From the NCBI GenBank assembly GCA_030248225.1, contig JASANE010003838.1, positions 36,333-100,332 of the forward strand: 64,000 nucleotides of DNA, in the 5' to 3' direction. This document shows positions 36,701 through 48,500 of this stretch, in pieces; positions within the stretch are counted from its first letter, which is position 1, and every line of letters begins with the position of its first letter. Below the pieces are notes generated by a model that worked only from the letters and a program-made list of their open reading frames with translations, ran no database searches and had not been told where the DNA came from. The position numbers were made by a program, and so were the translations under genes. Source of the DNA: Trileptium ribeirensis. Lineage: Eukaryota; Nematoda; Enoplea; Enoplida; Thoracostomopsidae.

Positions 36701-38769
36701 TCTGTTTGCGCTTTCCAGCCCTGGTCTGTTTCGAACTGTTTAATTAGTCATCGCATATTCAGTTCCAACGAACCTCAGGCGGTTAACTCGCAAACTAAGC
36801 GCGTCACTAAAGTAGAGAAAACTGCTACAACCGCATGCAAGCGCCTCGCTATTCTTGTTTTTATTAGAGCATATGCTCCTACCACAACCGATGCTATGGC
36901 AAAAGGCAGTAGCGCCGCCATAATATCTGTGCAGCTCAGAAACAGACACATTTTTTCACCGTAATTAGACCTGAGGTATGATATTTTTTCTTGAAGGACG
37001 GGCTGAATTTTTCGAATTCAGCAAGCTGAAAAAGAATTTTTTCAAGTTAACCTGCAGAATACTTTCTTTAAATGTTTGGAGCAGCGATAGTCGTCCTATG
37101 CAAAGAAATTTCTGGCCGGGACAAAGAGGTTCAGAGGCAATGCTATCAAAGTGGAAAACACCATGAAAATGAAAATACTCTATACAAATGAATACAGTAC
37201 ATTTATGGTTACAAACAGAGATTTAGCAAATGTTTGAAATTATAGGGATCAAATGTATCGTAAAATATTGTACACTGAACAACAAGAAGTGACTAACCTT
37301 TGATTACATATTTTACAATAAAATTATTTCCGCGAAGTAACATTTTCAGGGTGATGCCGGCGAACCAGGCAGAGATGGTAGTCCTGGTCAGCGCGGTCGT
37401 CCTGGTGAACCCGGACGTCAAGGTGATCAAGGACCACGTGGCGAGCAAGGACGTGGTGGAGAACCAGGACCGAAAGGCCAAGATGCAACTCGTGGTGCAC
37501 CTGGTACTCAGGGTATTCCAGGTACGTTTTTGAAACGTTTAAGATATAAGAAAGTTTTAAGCATCCGGTTTACAAACAAACTTTACACGTTAGCTAGAAA
37601 ACAAAGAAAGTTCCTCATGTTTGCAGGGAGTACTAAAGCGCTGTTTCCTATTATTGTATTATATATGCATATATTATATAAGATTTGCTAACACAAATAT
37701 ATATAGTCTACAGGCAATACAGCTAAAAATAAGTGATCGAATTTAATTTTTTGATTCGAAATTTATGTAAAAATATTGGACAACTATGTGCAATGTATAA
37801 CTAATCGCGTGCATTGCATTACAAGATACCAACCAACATTTATTGGGATATGTTACATATTGTTAGTTCGAAATGCTGTATAACTTAGAGTCAGGCTTCC
37901 AATTATTTTGGATTATATAGCAACAGAAAATTGATCGTGATATGTCAAGTGATCTAAATTCCGTTCTCGTTTCGAGTAGCCACTTTAATTTTTATATATA
38001 CTTAGAGACTGCAATCTTGCAGGTTCGGGTCAGTTCGGTCTGATATTTGTCTGGCTCCGTGCCGTGCCGGGTCTTTGTTGGGTTAAAGATAAAACTCCCA
38101 ATATTTTTTTCCATTGATCAATGAACCAAACCGCTGCAAGCACCAACACCTGTTTGTGTAAACTTGATCATTTATATTCGATTCATAGTCTTAAATCTTA
38201 CACGAGTAGTTGTAAATACTTAATCTAAATCATAATTCTAAATCTTAAATCTGTGGGTACTTAAACCTTAAATTTTACCCGAGTAGTTTTTTATGCATTG
38301 TGTTTTCGGAGTGTTTTTAAGAGTCGGTAATTAATGTTAACGAATATTTATATTTCGGTTGACAATAATAATGATGATGATGCTAGAAACGCAGTATATA
38401 AAAGTAAATTCAACGTGTAATTTCCAATCGATTCAGAGATACAGATGAAGAACTGCTCACAATTTTTGCGTACAGATAGCTGTAAACATACTCGTTTTAC
38501 AAAAATTCATTACAAACAAATTATGTGACTCATTCATTTCAGGAAGACCAGGTCCTACTGGCCCTATTGGCACACCTGGCAACAAAGGTGCCAATGGCAG
38601 ACGCGGCGCCCCAGGACCACGTGGCAAACCAGGCATTGACGGACAACCGGGCAATCGTGGGCGTCCTGGCCCACAGGGTGAACCCGGTCGAACAGGAGTT
38701 ACAGGAAAAGATGCTCAGTACTGTCCTTGCCCACGACGTACCTTTGGAAAAGCTAACCGAAAGTCGTAA
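30566..38769 (+). CDS. Nematode cuticle collagen, complete 5-exon gene
   Basis: Exons 30566-30706, 32169-32256, 34320-34531, 37350-37521 and 38543-38769 join to 840 bp in one frame (279 aa), a usual cuticle-collagen length. Residues about 4-27 form the hydrophobic segment of the cuticle-collagen N-terminal domain ([20 protein letters not shown]). Residues 70-73 (RHKR) form a furin-like processing site. Cys 76, 78 and 84 precede the first Gly-X-Y block (Gly87-Gly114). A non-helical part holds Cys127-x2-Cys130. Gly-X-Y then runs from Gly133 to Gly259 with one short break (QDATR, 191-195). The end has YCPCPRR (Cys 265, 267). Known role: secreted, cross-linked structural protein of the nematode cuticle. 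There is an in-frame stop just upstream at 30539, so ATG 30566 is the likely start. Two tRNA genes lie in intron 3. Confidence 0.92.
32169..32256 (+). CDS. Collagen exon 2: end of N-domain and furin-like site
   Basis: The acceptor is atttttgtag and the donor is TTGTC|gtaagtc, in phase 0 in and phase 1 out. It encodes [15 protein letters not shown], then NLRHKRQNC. Joining to exon 3 forms CAA (Gln), giving the family-like [15 protein letters not shown]. The other two frames contain stops. Confidence 0.88.
32764..33380. repeat. Minisatellite, about 60-bp unit, about 10 copies, in collagen intron 2
   Basis: The unit reads roughly aaggttatcatgtaaaagaa then atcaaaatgtccattcatac then aattaagttttcaaact. 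Some copies lack about 6 bp (ggttatgtgaaag). Sequence differences between copies are scattered, with a higher-order pattern: the gcaattaggatttc variant appears twice, near 32872 and 33207. Confidence 0.88.
33630..33725. other. GC-rich block with G8/C7 hairpin
   Basis: A run of eight G (about 33688-33695) is followed by tgcggcggcatgacacca and a run of seven C (about 33712-33719). The runs can pair as a stem. The block is a sharp GC island in collagen intron 2, probably a fragment of a dispersed element. Confidence 0.5.
34320..34531 (+). CDS. Collagen exon 3: first Gly-X-Y block
   Basis: The acceptor tttaag at 34319 is weak but fits phase 1. The donor is CAG|gtatgt in phase 0. It encodes [16 protein letters not shown] and [16 protein letters not shown], then ECRPCPNG and a new Gly-X-Y run. 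The frames beginning at 34326 and 34379 are wrong-frame readings of this exon. Confidence 0.9.
34850..34920 (+). tRNA. tRNA-Ala(UGC), copy 1
   Basis: A full cloverleaf can be drawn. The acceptor is GGGCCTG/CTGGTCC with the alanine identity pair G3:U70 and one T:T mismatch at pair 6. The D-stem is GTGT/GCGC. The anticodon stem is CTAGT/GCTAG with loop CTTGCAA and anticodon TGC at 34882-34884. The T-arm is CCGGG-TTCGAAT-CCCGG, which also gives the B box. The discriminator is A. It lies in intron 3 of the collagen gene on the same strand. The nearest 3' T-run is only three T. Confidence 0.93.
35093..35163 (+). tRNA. tRNA-Ala(UGC), copy 2
   Basis: Nearly identical to copy 1. Differences are one base in the D-loop, TTAGT in place of CTAGT in the anticodon stem (C:G becomes T:G, still paired) and agat in place of agtt in the variable loop. 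G3:U70 and anticodon TGC (35125-35127) are kept. A TTTT run at about 35184 could serve as a Pol III terminator, which copy 1 lacks. Confidence 0.93.
35191..37349. other. Collagen intron 3, right part
   Basis: Two frames stand out. A plus-strand frame at 36301-36567 is open for 88 codons. A minus-strand frame at 36775-36951 (58 codons from ATG, with [17 protein letters not shown] as a possible membrane segment) overlaps a plus-strand frame at 36695-36964. None has a recognised family. The 36400-36960 stretch is GC-richer than the rest of the intron, so it may be a decayed element. Confidence 0.35.
37350..37521 (+). CDS. Collagen exon 4: second Gly-X-Y block
   Basis: The acceptor is cattttcag and the donor is CCAG|gtacgt. 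Phase 0 in, phase 1 out. All 57 complete codons continue the triplet repeat, with one break at QDATR. The plus-strand frame at 37300-37533 and the minus-strand frame at 37293-37481 are shadows. Confidence 0.93.
37522..38542. other. Collagen intron 4
   Basis: AT-rich, with a short atgatgatgatg run at about 38370. Nothing else is supported. Confidence 0.5.
38543..38769 (+). CDS. Collagen exon 5: terminal block and C-terminus
   Basis: The acceptor is cattcatttcag. G|GA completes a glycine across the junction. Gly-X-Y runs without break to [12 protein letters not shown], then a short basic tail and TAA at 38767-38769. The overlapping frames at 38457-38654, 38525-38920 and 38539-38814 are shadows. 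Confidence 0.93.
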
Positions 38770-41700
38770 GCAGCACAATGGCGTTCTCGGATTTTGGAAA
38801 GATTTTGTTGACAACGGACCAAGAATCGTTTTCTTAAAAATTTTGATCTCGATGCATTTGATTTCTTTTATTGGGCGCTTTGGAATTTGTAATATTCATT
38901 ATATAATATCATACAATTAATTTTGCCAACCATGCCATACCGTTCTTAAGGTTCTGACATTTTTTGTCTTGACAGTGCAAGAACTCTGATGTAAATTTGA
39001 TTTCCGGTATATTTTAAGCCTGAATAACAACTTTGCGTTGTAGTAATTCTTTTTTTTTACGAGGTTGCTTATGAAATTGTTACTGAATGTTCATATTTCT
39101 GTACTATATTGCTGACGAACAGCAGTATTTAGGCGTGCACAGATGAAAATTCACATAGCTGAGTGGAAGCGCTTGCTTGAAAAAATTTGAGCTTCACTAT
39201 ATCGGCTGCTGTTTTTCGTTACTTACCGGTATGACTTAGTGGAGAGTACCATCAATATTACACCATCTGATAAACGATTTCAGTTTATATATAGGGCTTC
39301 GTTCAGTTCACAGTAACTGTATAAAAATTCTATGTGTATCGTTGCCAAATCTGTTTATCAGGTAATGTACGGACACTTTTTCATTCGCTTAGACTCATAA
39401 AAATAGAGTAAGTCATAATCGATAGAGTCTGGTTTTTTCGAAATGGCTTTTTTAGTTTATAAACAAAATTCCAGTGTATTTGGAAATATGAGGTGGGATT
39501 AAAGTTCGATTTGGTGGAGTTGAATTCTGTCATGGTAAATTGCAGTGATGTTAGTAACAGATGGGCATTACTTATTCCTGTTTCTTTACCTGCCTGTAAA
39601 ACGGTCGGGTTTAACATATTGGGCATGGAAGCACAATATGGCATACTATAATTCCAGAACGTATGCTGTACCTATACCAATAAAACTTAGTTTCAGTATA
39701 TCAACTGATATATTGAATTATAAACTTCTTCTGTTGCTGTCAGGACAGATATGATTAATTCGCGTGGCAACATTTAGTAATTAGTTACTGCCTGATTCAA
39801 CACATTTTGTTGCCCAAATTTTTATACAAATTTATAATATATAATACATAGACCTTCATATGGCCAATAATGGTAATTGATTACTTTTAAAGAAACATTA
39901 GCAGTCAGCTTTAAAGTTCTAACAAATGTACTTACTGAATGATTTTAAGCTAACAAGATCGATAATGCCATCAAGATATTCGTTGTAAAAATACATTATC
40001 ATGAATATTACTGTCAAACGAATATTTCCTAAATAAACATTTGTAATATGCGTTAACTGATATTTGTTAATATATATCTTTACTGAATGACTTTAAGCAA
40101 ATAAGATCGCGCATACCATCAGGAAATGCGTTGCTAATTACTTTGCATCCAATATGGTTAAACGAATATTTTTAACTATATTTTGCACTTGCTCCTGTCT
40201 CCTGTTCTTGGATCAATGATTAACAACGATTTGTCGTATTGTGATGCCGCTAAAAATCTAAATCTTCAACACCCAAGCTCATCCTGTTTAGTTTCACACT
40301 TCCACGGTATGATCTGACTCACCAAATTATGGACTCACAAAATATTAGAGAACTTCTGCCGACGGAAGATTGCGTGAGTGGTCAAATTGCATCGGCTGTA
40401 AAATCATGGTGTTCGTGAGAGAATTGATCACCAGAAAATCGTTGCCAGTATCTTGAAACATAACCGAACCAGCCTTAATTACCATTTTAATAATGAACTG
40501 CAACCGTTCTTCAAAAATCATTAATCTCAACGATCCTAAGGACGCACTGGAAAATACCAACAGCTCGCAGTTTTGTTACCAAGAATAGATAGTCATCAAG
40601 GATATTCAAGCATAATTTAGGCACATTCTATAAATCGGCAGTGTACAAACACAGAAATAGAACCCTGTGCTAAGAGTCTCCATTAACGGTGAAAGTTGTG
40701 CGCCATGGTTGTATCTCATGACGTGGAGACCATGTTATATCAGGGTAGATGTGCATCATACATTTTCATAGGGACGACGGAAGCATTATTTTCCCTGAGG
40801 CTGGGCTCCCGCCAGCCGAAGGCACGCGGAAAATTTTGCCAAAAATAGGCAGTAATCAGTGAGAAATGAGCAAATTAACGCTAAGCGAAATTAACAAAAA
40901 TTGACGGTAAATTGATAAAAATCCGCAAAATCGAAGGGAATATTGGTAAAAATTCGAAAATATGAGTACAAAAATTTCCAAAATAGCCCCTTATTACCAT
41001 CCTGCCAGCAAGCTGTTCCCTCTGAGGACGACCTCTGCCCTCTGCTCCCCTGGAATCAACCGCTATCTCACTTGGACTTAGGACTTCGGCCATATATGAT
41101 TATATTGTTTTGGCTGAAATACATAGCCGGATCAGCATTATATATTTGTCTAAAGTATAATTCGCAAGTATACAATTTTTCTCTGTAATTTTTTTGAACT
41201 TTCCTGTGATCCTACGCACATATCGCTTATGCCCAAGTTAAGTCGATGGGCGTAATATTATTTCTTTAAAAAGAACAGTTAAGCGCGGAGAGGCGGAATT
41301 TCGGCGCAACCCTAGATATAGTTTTAAACTTAGCGTATGTCTCATATAATGGTTTTACTTTAGGCTAAGGCGCAGGCTTAAACTTGGTATATCTGAAACG
41401 GCGCAGCTGGCAAATAGCTAAAGCTCTTCAGCTTGTCTTGCACCTACAACCATTATGGTGATCGATACAAGACGTGTACGTCTGTTTTGTCGTACACTAT
41501 TAAACTATTACATATATATTACAAATAGATATTGACTCAATAATGATGTTATGTACGTATGAGCTTATTCTTTGAACATCTAGACAAAAGGCGTTTAAAA
41601 CGAAAGCCGGTAAAAGTGAAAGCTGTCAATAGCTGCTCGGTACTAACTTACGGCACAGATGCAAAATATACCCGTCGTGGTACCAAAATACCATAGAAAC

Positions 41701-42600
41701 CATTGAAACGGTTGTGATAAATGATTTTAGGCCAGTTTGATCGAATTAGTGTCATATTTTGGTGCTAACATGGTTTTAGGCGATAATATATCCTATGTCA
41801 ATTATATATCTAATCAATGATTTTTAAATAGCTATCGATCTGATATCTTGCATTATTTTATTTCGAATAACTGCATCTATTTTCTATGATTTTTTTCTTC
41901 AGTATAACGCGAAATAGGCATAGGGCAAAAGGACTGCCTCACATCGGTTTATAACTGTCAGTCCTAGTGCGGAGTCGTATCAAATTGATTTCCTGTAGAA
42001 GGAGAGTCATACAATGAATTATTACATATTTTCAAGAAAGACTCCATTCATTGTTTGAATAACCCGTTTAAACTACTCTGTCTTAACTGCTTGCTTTAAT
42101 AACAAGTTTTTCGACGAAAAGTCTAGTTCTCGCTGTGCTTTTGCGTTGAGCTACATTATTTTCTCTTAAGAGAAATGTGCAAAAGCAGCTTATAATGTTC
42201 TCGACCCACATGCACATAATAATCCAATCTACTGTTAAAAACAAAACTGTAAACTACCAAATATCTTAATTGAAGTAAAACAGTAAAAACAGTCCATCTT
42301 TTGTGAGTGGCTTGAATCCCAAACGCGAGAGTACCAAACCAACGCATTGTCACTCAGCCACAATATCAATGACAATGTTGTCAGCTCATGTCGTTATATT
42401 TCTATTGACAGCGTCGTCTGCTCCTTATACAGTTGGTGTTTTCTACACTTTTATAACTTTATTAATAAACTAATCCTGCGTTCTCCCTGACATGGAGGCG
42501 AAACAGCTTTGCATGTACATTGCATGCTAGCGTTATGCGCCGTTGTATATATTATAGCAGTGTAACAGTATAGCATTGATCTTCATGTATTACACAGTTA
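38770..42600. other. Region downstream of the collagen, unassigned
   Basis: No gene supported. A GC-rich then aaaattcg-rich block at 40790-41060 resembles the GC-rich dispersed family. The pair at 39930-39975 and 40080-40125 (ttactgaatgattttaagc and relatives) is a short direct duplication. Confidence 0.35.
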
Positions 42601-43690
42601 AATTTACTATGTCGAGCGGCATATTGAAATTTACCTAGTCTCGCATCGCAGGATCGTCGCAACTTTTTCGGGGCGATTCGACGACTACTTCCAAGAGTAA
42701 CATTTATTTCTTTATTATTTAATAATATCATACAACTTAAAATCGCGGCTGAGCGGCGGAGGAATAGTTATATTTACTGTCGTTGGCTGTTAACATATAT
42801 TAAATTCACATTATACGCAGTGTTACAAAATCCGAAAACAATGTCATAGCCTGACAGCTGTGACAAAACAAACAGAAATTCAGCTAGCTAGTTATTAATG
42901 ATTTGCAGTTTATTTTCCAAGAAATTGCTAAATGTAAAAACAAGCCGGTGAGAAGTATCAAAGGAAGTTATCGTTGTCGTTACAGCCGTTATGTTATCAT
43001 GCTGTTTCCCGATTTGATTGAATTGTGTAATTTATTTTCGAAGCAAATAATATTGAGTGTTGATAACAATTCCCATTATTTTAGCAGGATTTGCGAAATA
43101 TATTTATTTTAACTCTGTAACAGACCAATTTGATAAGGAATATAATTGCTCCAAATTGTGTGTAATTTGTTTCGATGATTCCGGTCCTATTAGTATCAGC
43201 TTCTTCTCATATAGAATTTAATTAAAGAAATAGACCGTTGTTACATTGGTTGTTTGATTAGTCGTGGAAGCGCGATTCTTACTATTCCAAGTATGATTAC
43301 CACGACAAACGCGTATTATATTTAACATTATTTCAAAATTTTGCTAAACAATTTTTCAAATTGAGAACACTGTATTTACACTGCGCTTTCTCCGCCTACC
43401 GACTAAGGTCTTTCTCTGGTTTCACCCTCGTATCTTCTTCGAGCCCTGTTTGTTCTAGCTGCCAGAAATTTTTAAATCAGTAGAATACATTAGCATTCTT
43501 AGCTCTAGCCATGGGCGCCGCAGGAGGTGGCCGTGGGGACCGGTCGGCCTCACTTTGCGAAAAAAAGAGGCAGCCATAAGGTGGCCTTCAACTGTGCTGT
43601 AGTGGCCCTCCCCACTTTTGAATGGCGTGCTGCACCCCTAACTCTAGCTATGAAGACTAATTATGCAAATTACCACTTTTATGCTCATAT
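42601..43690. other. Unassigned region with a GC-rich cassette
   Basis: At 43510-43640 a GC-rich block (gccgcaggaggtggccgtgg and onward) interrupts AT-rich DNA. It is bordered by similar ctctagc(c/t)atg words, which suggests a small insertion. Confidence 0.35.
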
Positions 43691-44320
43691 GGAACAATTT
43701 TTACCCATTTTTTGAGCCTACAGAAACATACAATAACATTGTGCCCGGTCTTTTCCAATCGGATTTGCGTTCACATTGCATCCGAGCTGATGTGACCAGA
43801 TTCTGCATATACACTGTATATACAGAATGCAAGATGCCTATATATTTTTTGTACCGCATTATCCTATTCCGATAAAATACTAAGCTTGCTTTATTTATAT
43901 GGAACGATCGTTACCCATTTTTTGAGCCTACAGAAACATACAATAACATTGTGCCCGGTCTTTTCCAATCGGATTTGCGTTCACATTGCATCCGAGCTGA
44001 TGTGACCAGATTCTGCATATACACTGTATATACAGAATGCAAGATGCCTATATATTTTTTGTACCGCATTATCCTATTCCGATAAAATACTAAGCTTGCT
44101 TTATTTATATGGAACGATTGTTACCCATTTTTTGAGCCTACAGAAACATACAATAACATTGTGCCCGGTCTTTTCCAATCGGATTTGCGTTCACATTGCA
44201 TCCGAGCTGATGTGACCAGATTCTGCATATACACTATATATACAGAATGCAAGATGCCTATATATTTTTTGTACCGCATTATCCTATTCCGATAAATAAC
44301 TAAGCTTGCTTTATTAAGTT
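43691..44320. repeat. 210-bp tandem repeat, 3 near-identical copies
   Basis: Units start at ggaac(a/g)at at 43691, 43901 and 44111, exactly 210 bp apart, with only a few substitutions. Each unit contains a near-palindrome (ttctgcatatacactgtata then tacagaatgca) and the word cattgcatccgagctgatg. High identity implies recent amplification. Related single copies lie at about 11755-11900 and, inverted, at about 53950-54240. Confidence 0.9.
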
Positions 44321-44329
44321 GATGTATCT

Positions 44330-44829
44330 GAACAGATCGGATGCCTGTCAAAGTTTAGATTTCGCTATACGAAAAATAAACAGAATCTAGTAATTTCATT
44401 TAAATTTATTCCAAAATTTAAACGCAGATTCTTATTTTATTTTATATGTTCACTTTTGCAAAAACTAGCAATGGTGGAAATTTTGTATATTAACTTCAAC
44501 GCAGAAGAACTGAATAGTATGCATAGATTCTACCTCGTGATTTAGATTAGAGCAAACTATCAAACAGTATAAATTTGCTTTATTTCAATACAATCAAGCT
44601 TTAATGTCTAAAAGTAATTGGTACTAGTATTGTACACCCGGTTATTGCGAAAAAGTTTGTATTTTACATAAATATCACCGCGATCTTTGCTGTAGAAGCA
44701 GTTAAGTTCATATAGAAAACAAGGATTCACACATATAAATATTTAGTAAAACAGTGCTTGTTTCACATGGGCTTGTAGTATGTGACTCGCATGTTATTGG
44801 AAATAAGAACAAAGCAGTGGCTCACCTTT
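44330..44829. other. Spacer between the 210-bp array and duplicon A
   Basis: Its first 60 bases (ctatacgaaaaataaacaga) match the inverted repeat copy near 53960. The rest is AT-rich without features. Confidence 0.4.
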
Positions 44830-47415
44830 AAAGACGTGATTTAGCGTTAAATCTGCTTATCATGCTCCTGCCATTAAATGAAAATACTGTATTCTATCAG
44901 TATATAACCAGTATCACTTAGTTAAGTTAGGCTCGCAAATCGCGGTACTTGATTTAGGTATTCAACCAGATGGGTTTTTGTATTCATCCGTTGTAATTAA
45001 AATAGCGCTTAACTAAGTTTTGCAACGGTCACATTCGTCATATTTCGTTCGCTGAAATCAAATAAACTTTTCGAATATTGTTTGAAAAATCTTATAAAAA
45101 GTGCAATTTTTTCTGATGCGACATTATATATATTTCTGATTGATCGGTATTACAAGTTTTACATTTTGCGGTGCTTTTAATGATTTTATTCAGCCTTAAG
45201 ATATTTGGCGGCAAAATGGAAAGACGTTCACATAACAATCTCACTATCTCCAGTGCAGCTGATTTTTTCGTATTATTATTGGGCCTTTGTACACTGAATT
45301 CAGGCAATATACATTATTTTTGCATCAAACTAACAGCGTTGTAAAATCTCATAACGGTATTTTGCACAATATATACTATACTGTCTCTAGTTGTGCGTTC
45401 TACTAATTTTCGTTATGTTCAAGTCTAATTCGTAACGCTAATAGTTCAAATGCGATTTTGCTGTTATCACTCGATTTAAAAATATTTTTGCTGCATTCTT
45501 GCAAATGGCAGTTTTATTATATACCTGTTAGATTCTAGCATTCGGGTTCCACCTTGTTCTTATTTTTTTTAAGTTCAATTTTTACGTCAGTGCTAAATAC
45601 ACTGACCAAGTTTCAGTTCCATGCAGAATTTGTTGCTACGTTTCTATGAATAAATATTGTTATAAAGAAACGTCAGTTTCTATTTGACGTAGTACAATAT
45701 TGGTGCGAGAACAGAAAAAACTCAACGCGATGTAATTGTAATTGTATTCAATCAGACATTTCTTTTGGCAGCACACCGATTACCTTCTCAAGATTATACT
45801 TGAAACCGGGTTCTTAAAAATCAAATCACGTTAGGTGCGCAATACGCAACAGCATACAAGAGAGCAGTTTCGGGGAAGTTGTTTGTACACTCGCTGAATG
45901 AATGGTATGGCTTCGCGGTTATGGTAGTTAGTTAAGATATTCTGGATTTTCCACATCATATTTTCATGATTTGTGATACACTAAGAGTACGTGGATTATA
46001 AACATGTTAACTCAGAGATGATATCCTATGCAGCATTGCGGAAGCACTTGGACATTTTATGAAAAATTCTCCAATGGATTTTACAGATTTTTCAGCAAAA
46101 TTAAAATTATTTGGATTGGGATAAGAAAGCACAAAAATAGTCATGCGTGACAGGTTGAATAGCAACAAAACACGTACGCTTAAATATTGTGTCTTCTATA
46201 ATTAAATCCATATTCATAATAATCACTATTCTTCCGAATGAATATCTTACTCATGCTATTCAATACTAATGTAGCATAAATATTGCAGTGAAATATATTT
46301 ATTGGCGAAACGCAACTATTTCAACATAAACTCCTGAGCGTTTCCGTGCACAATATTAATTTTTATGTTATACAATATAACATTGCAGTGTAGATGTATA
46401 ACGTATATATCTCGCAAGTAAATTTCGCCATATTTTGCATAATTTCATTTTTCGTACTACTTAACAACTGCAACTTCACGGCATAAGTGCTAATTCATAG
46501 ATTTTCCTCAAGGTATAAAACGTTCTCATCTTTTCAAAATATATATTAACTTTTTATTTTTGGATTGACTCTGTCTCAAGTTTACACTGTTCTATGGTCT
46601 CCTAAACTTAACGTTATTGACCAATATCTATAACAAATATACGCTAACGTAAAACTTGATAGTATTAGTGTCGCTTACCAGATAAAATAATATATTCATA
46701 TGATTTGATATAAAAGGTCGTTGAATGTACTGAATATATTATTAGTTTTTTTTGCTTCAAAATAGTTGCCCTTTTCCGTTGGTACTCGATTAAGATTTAT
46801 TACTTAATCAGTTTGAGTCAAAGCCAAAACTGATTTAGTTTTAGTTAACTAATTTTATTTTAAGAAGAATTATAGTACTTCAATAACTATGTCTGAGATT
46901 AGTTGAACTAAAATGGATTACACTTTAATTCTTTCAGCTATATGCAACCGAATATATATTATGACTAATATATCTAGTCCATCACTGTTGATATATAGGT
47001 AATCAAATTTGCCCACATACAGAATTTGCAATCAAATTTCGCAATACCCCAGTATCGCTTTCGCATATACATTTGGGCTAAATAATAAATTTTATGATCA
47101 AGTGACTTCGAAGATTACGCAAAATTTGCTGCTCAATACATAATTAGGACGTAAGGATTTTGTTTTTATGTTCCCTAAAATGTAATATCTTTCGCCATAT
47201 CCGTTATATCTGGGAACGCTATGGCGTTTTGTGACGTTTTTAATAGTTGATAGTTATTGTAAATTTGTAAATTAACAGCTTAAGATTTAATGTGTGCAAT
47301 AAAGTTTTAATAGATGTGTTGATCGTGCATTGCATGTTTTAGCCAAGCATAAACTGTCAATATTTTAATCTGATTCAAGAAGCGCTACAAATTTATTTAT
47401 TTGCTCGCATTATAT

Positions 47416-47745
47416 ATAGCAAAAGCTGTTGTGTAAGCAATGTTGCCCGCGTTTGGTGGAACCTACTTTTATAGCAAAAGCTCTTGCGTAAACAATGTTG
47501 CCCGCGTTTGGTGGAACCTACTTTTATAGCAAAAGCTCTTGTGTAAGCAATGTTGCCCGCGTTTGGTGGAACATACTTTTATAGCAAAAGCTCTTGCGTA
47601 AGCAATGTTGCCCGCGGTTGGTGGAATCTACTTTTATAGCAAAAGCTCTTGTGTAAGCAATGTTGCCCGCGTTTGGTGGAACCAACTTTTATAGCAAAAG
47701 CTCTTCTGTAAGCAATGTTGCCCGCGTTTGGTGGAACATACTTTT
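47416..47745. repeat. 55-bp satellite, 6 copies
   Basis: Unit starts are at 47416, 47471, 47526, 47581, 47636 and 47691. The unit reads atagcaaaagctcttgtgta then agcaatgttgcccgcgtttg then gtggaacctactttt, with one or two changes per copy. It sits inside duplicon A and has no counterpart in duplicon B. Confidence 0.95.
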
Positions 47746-48389
47746 ATAACTATACTCCATTACATTGCGGAAGGACGAGATGAAAACGCGAGATGAAAAT
47801 TATAGTTATTTCCGCCATCATTCTGCTCGTGTGCCAATTAAACCATGAACCAAACATGCTAAGGATATACTATCAGAGTTATAAATGTGTATATCCGAGA
47901 TTTACACTTTCGTTTTGGCCCAAATTAGGATTTCGACGAACATGTTCGCTGACAATCTAATACAAATAGGCAAACAGAAAACTTACATATTTAATGTGTC
48001 AAACATTTCGATCATCTTGAGCAAAATATCAGCGATTCTAACCCTTATTAGGTGCCTACAAGGTCAATGGGAGGGACATTAATACCGCGGCGTATGTGCT
48101 CCGAAAATGCCCTTTAGTGCTTGAAAAAGTAGTATGTAGTGCCAAAATGGAAATACACAGTTTGTTCATTGAAACCGAGATGTTATTAATGAAATTTGAA
48201 GTTCAAACTTCTTAAGCTGATAGAAATTTACTTATGATGTTTCGATTAGTTTTTACAATGCCAATGCAGCGGACAATATAATAACGAAGTAGGCATATTG
48301 AAACTAAGGATAAAATTAGCATATACAGCCTATATTTGGTTATTTCTGTGCGTTATAATTTGACATCGAAAGATTCAATGACATCATGC

Positions 48390-48500
48390 GTGCTCATGGC
48401 GGTGGGAATGGGGAACAATTGAGAAAAACGGAGGAAAACTGGCAAAGATTAAGAAAACTTTTGAGTTCCAAAAATGTTCGAAAATTTATCTCCTGTAACG
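48390..48500. other. Short GC/A-rich cassette in duplicon A
   Basis: The stretch ggcggtgggaatggggaaca followed by an aaaactggcaaag-rich tail is absent from duplicon B. It resembles the GC-rich plus A-rich blocks at 22337-22560 and 40790-41060. Confidence 0.4.

Noticed and set aside
36695..36964. 89-codon plus-strand ORF as an extra collagen exon
   Set aside because: It lacks Gly-X-Y, and exons 3 and 4 already join in phase 0 without it.
47416..47745. Six regular repeats considered as a CRISPR array
   Set aside because: The repeats are contiguous 55-bp units without spacers, in a eukaryotic genome.
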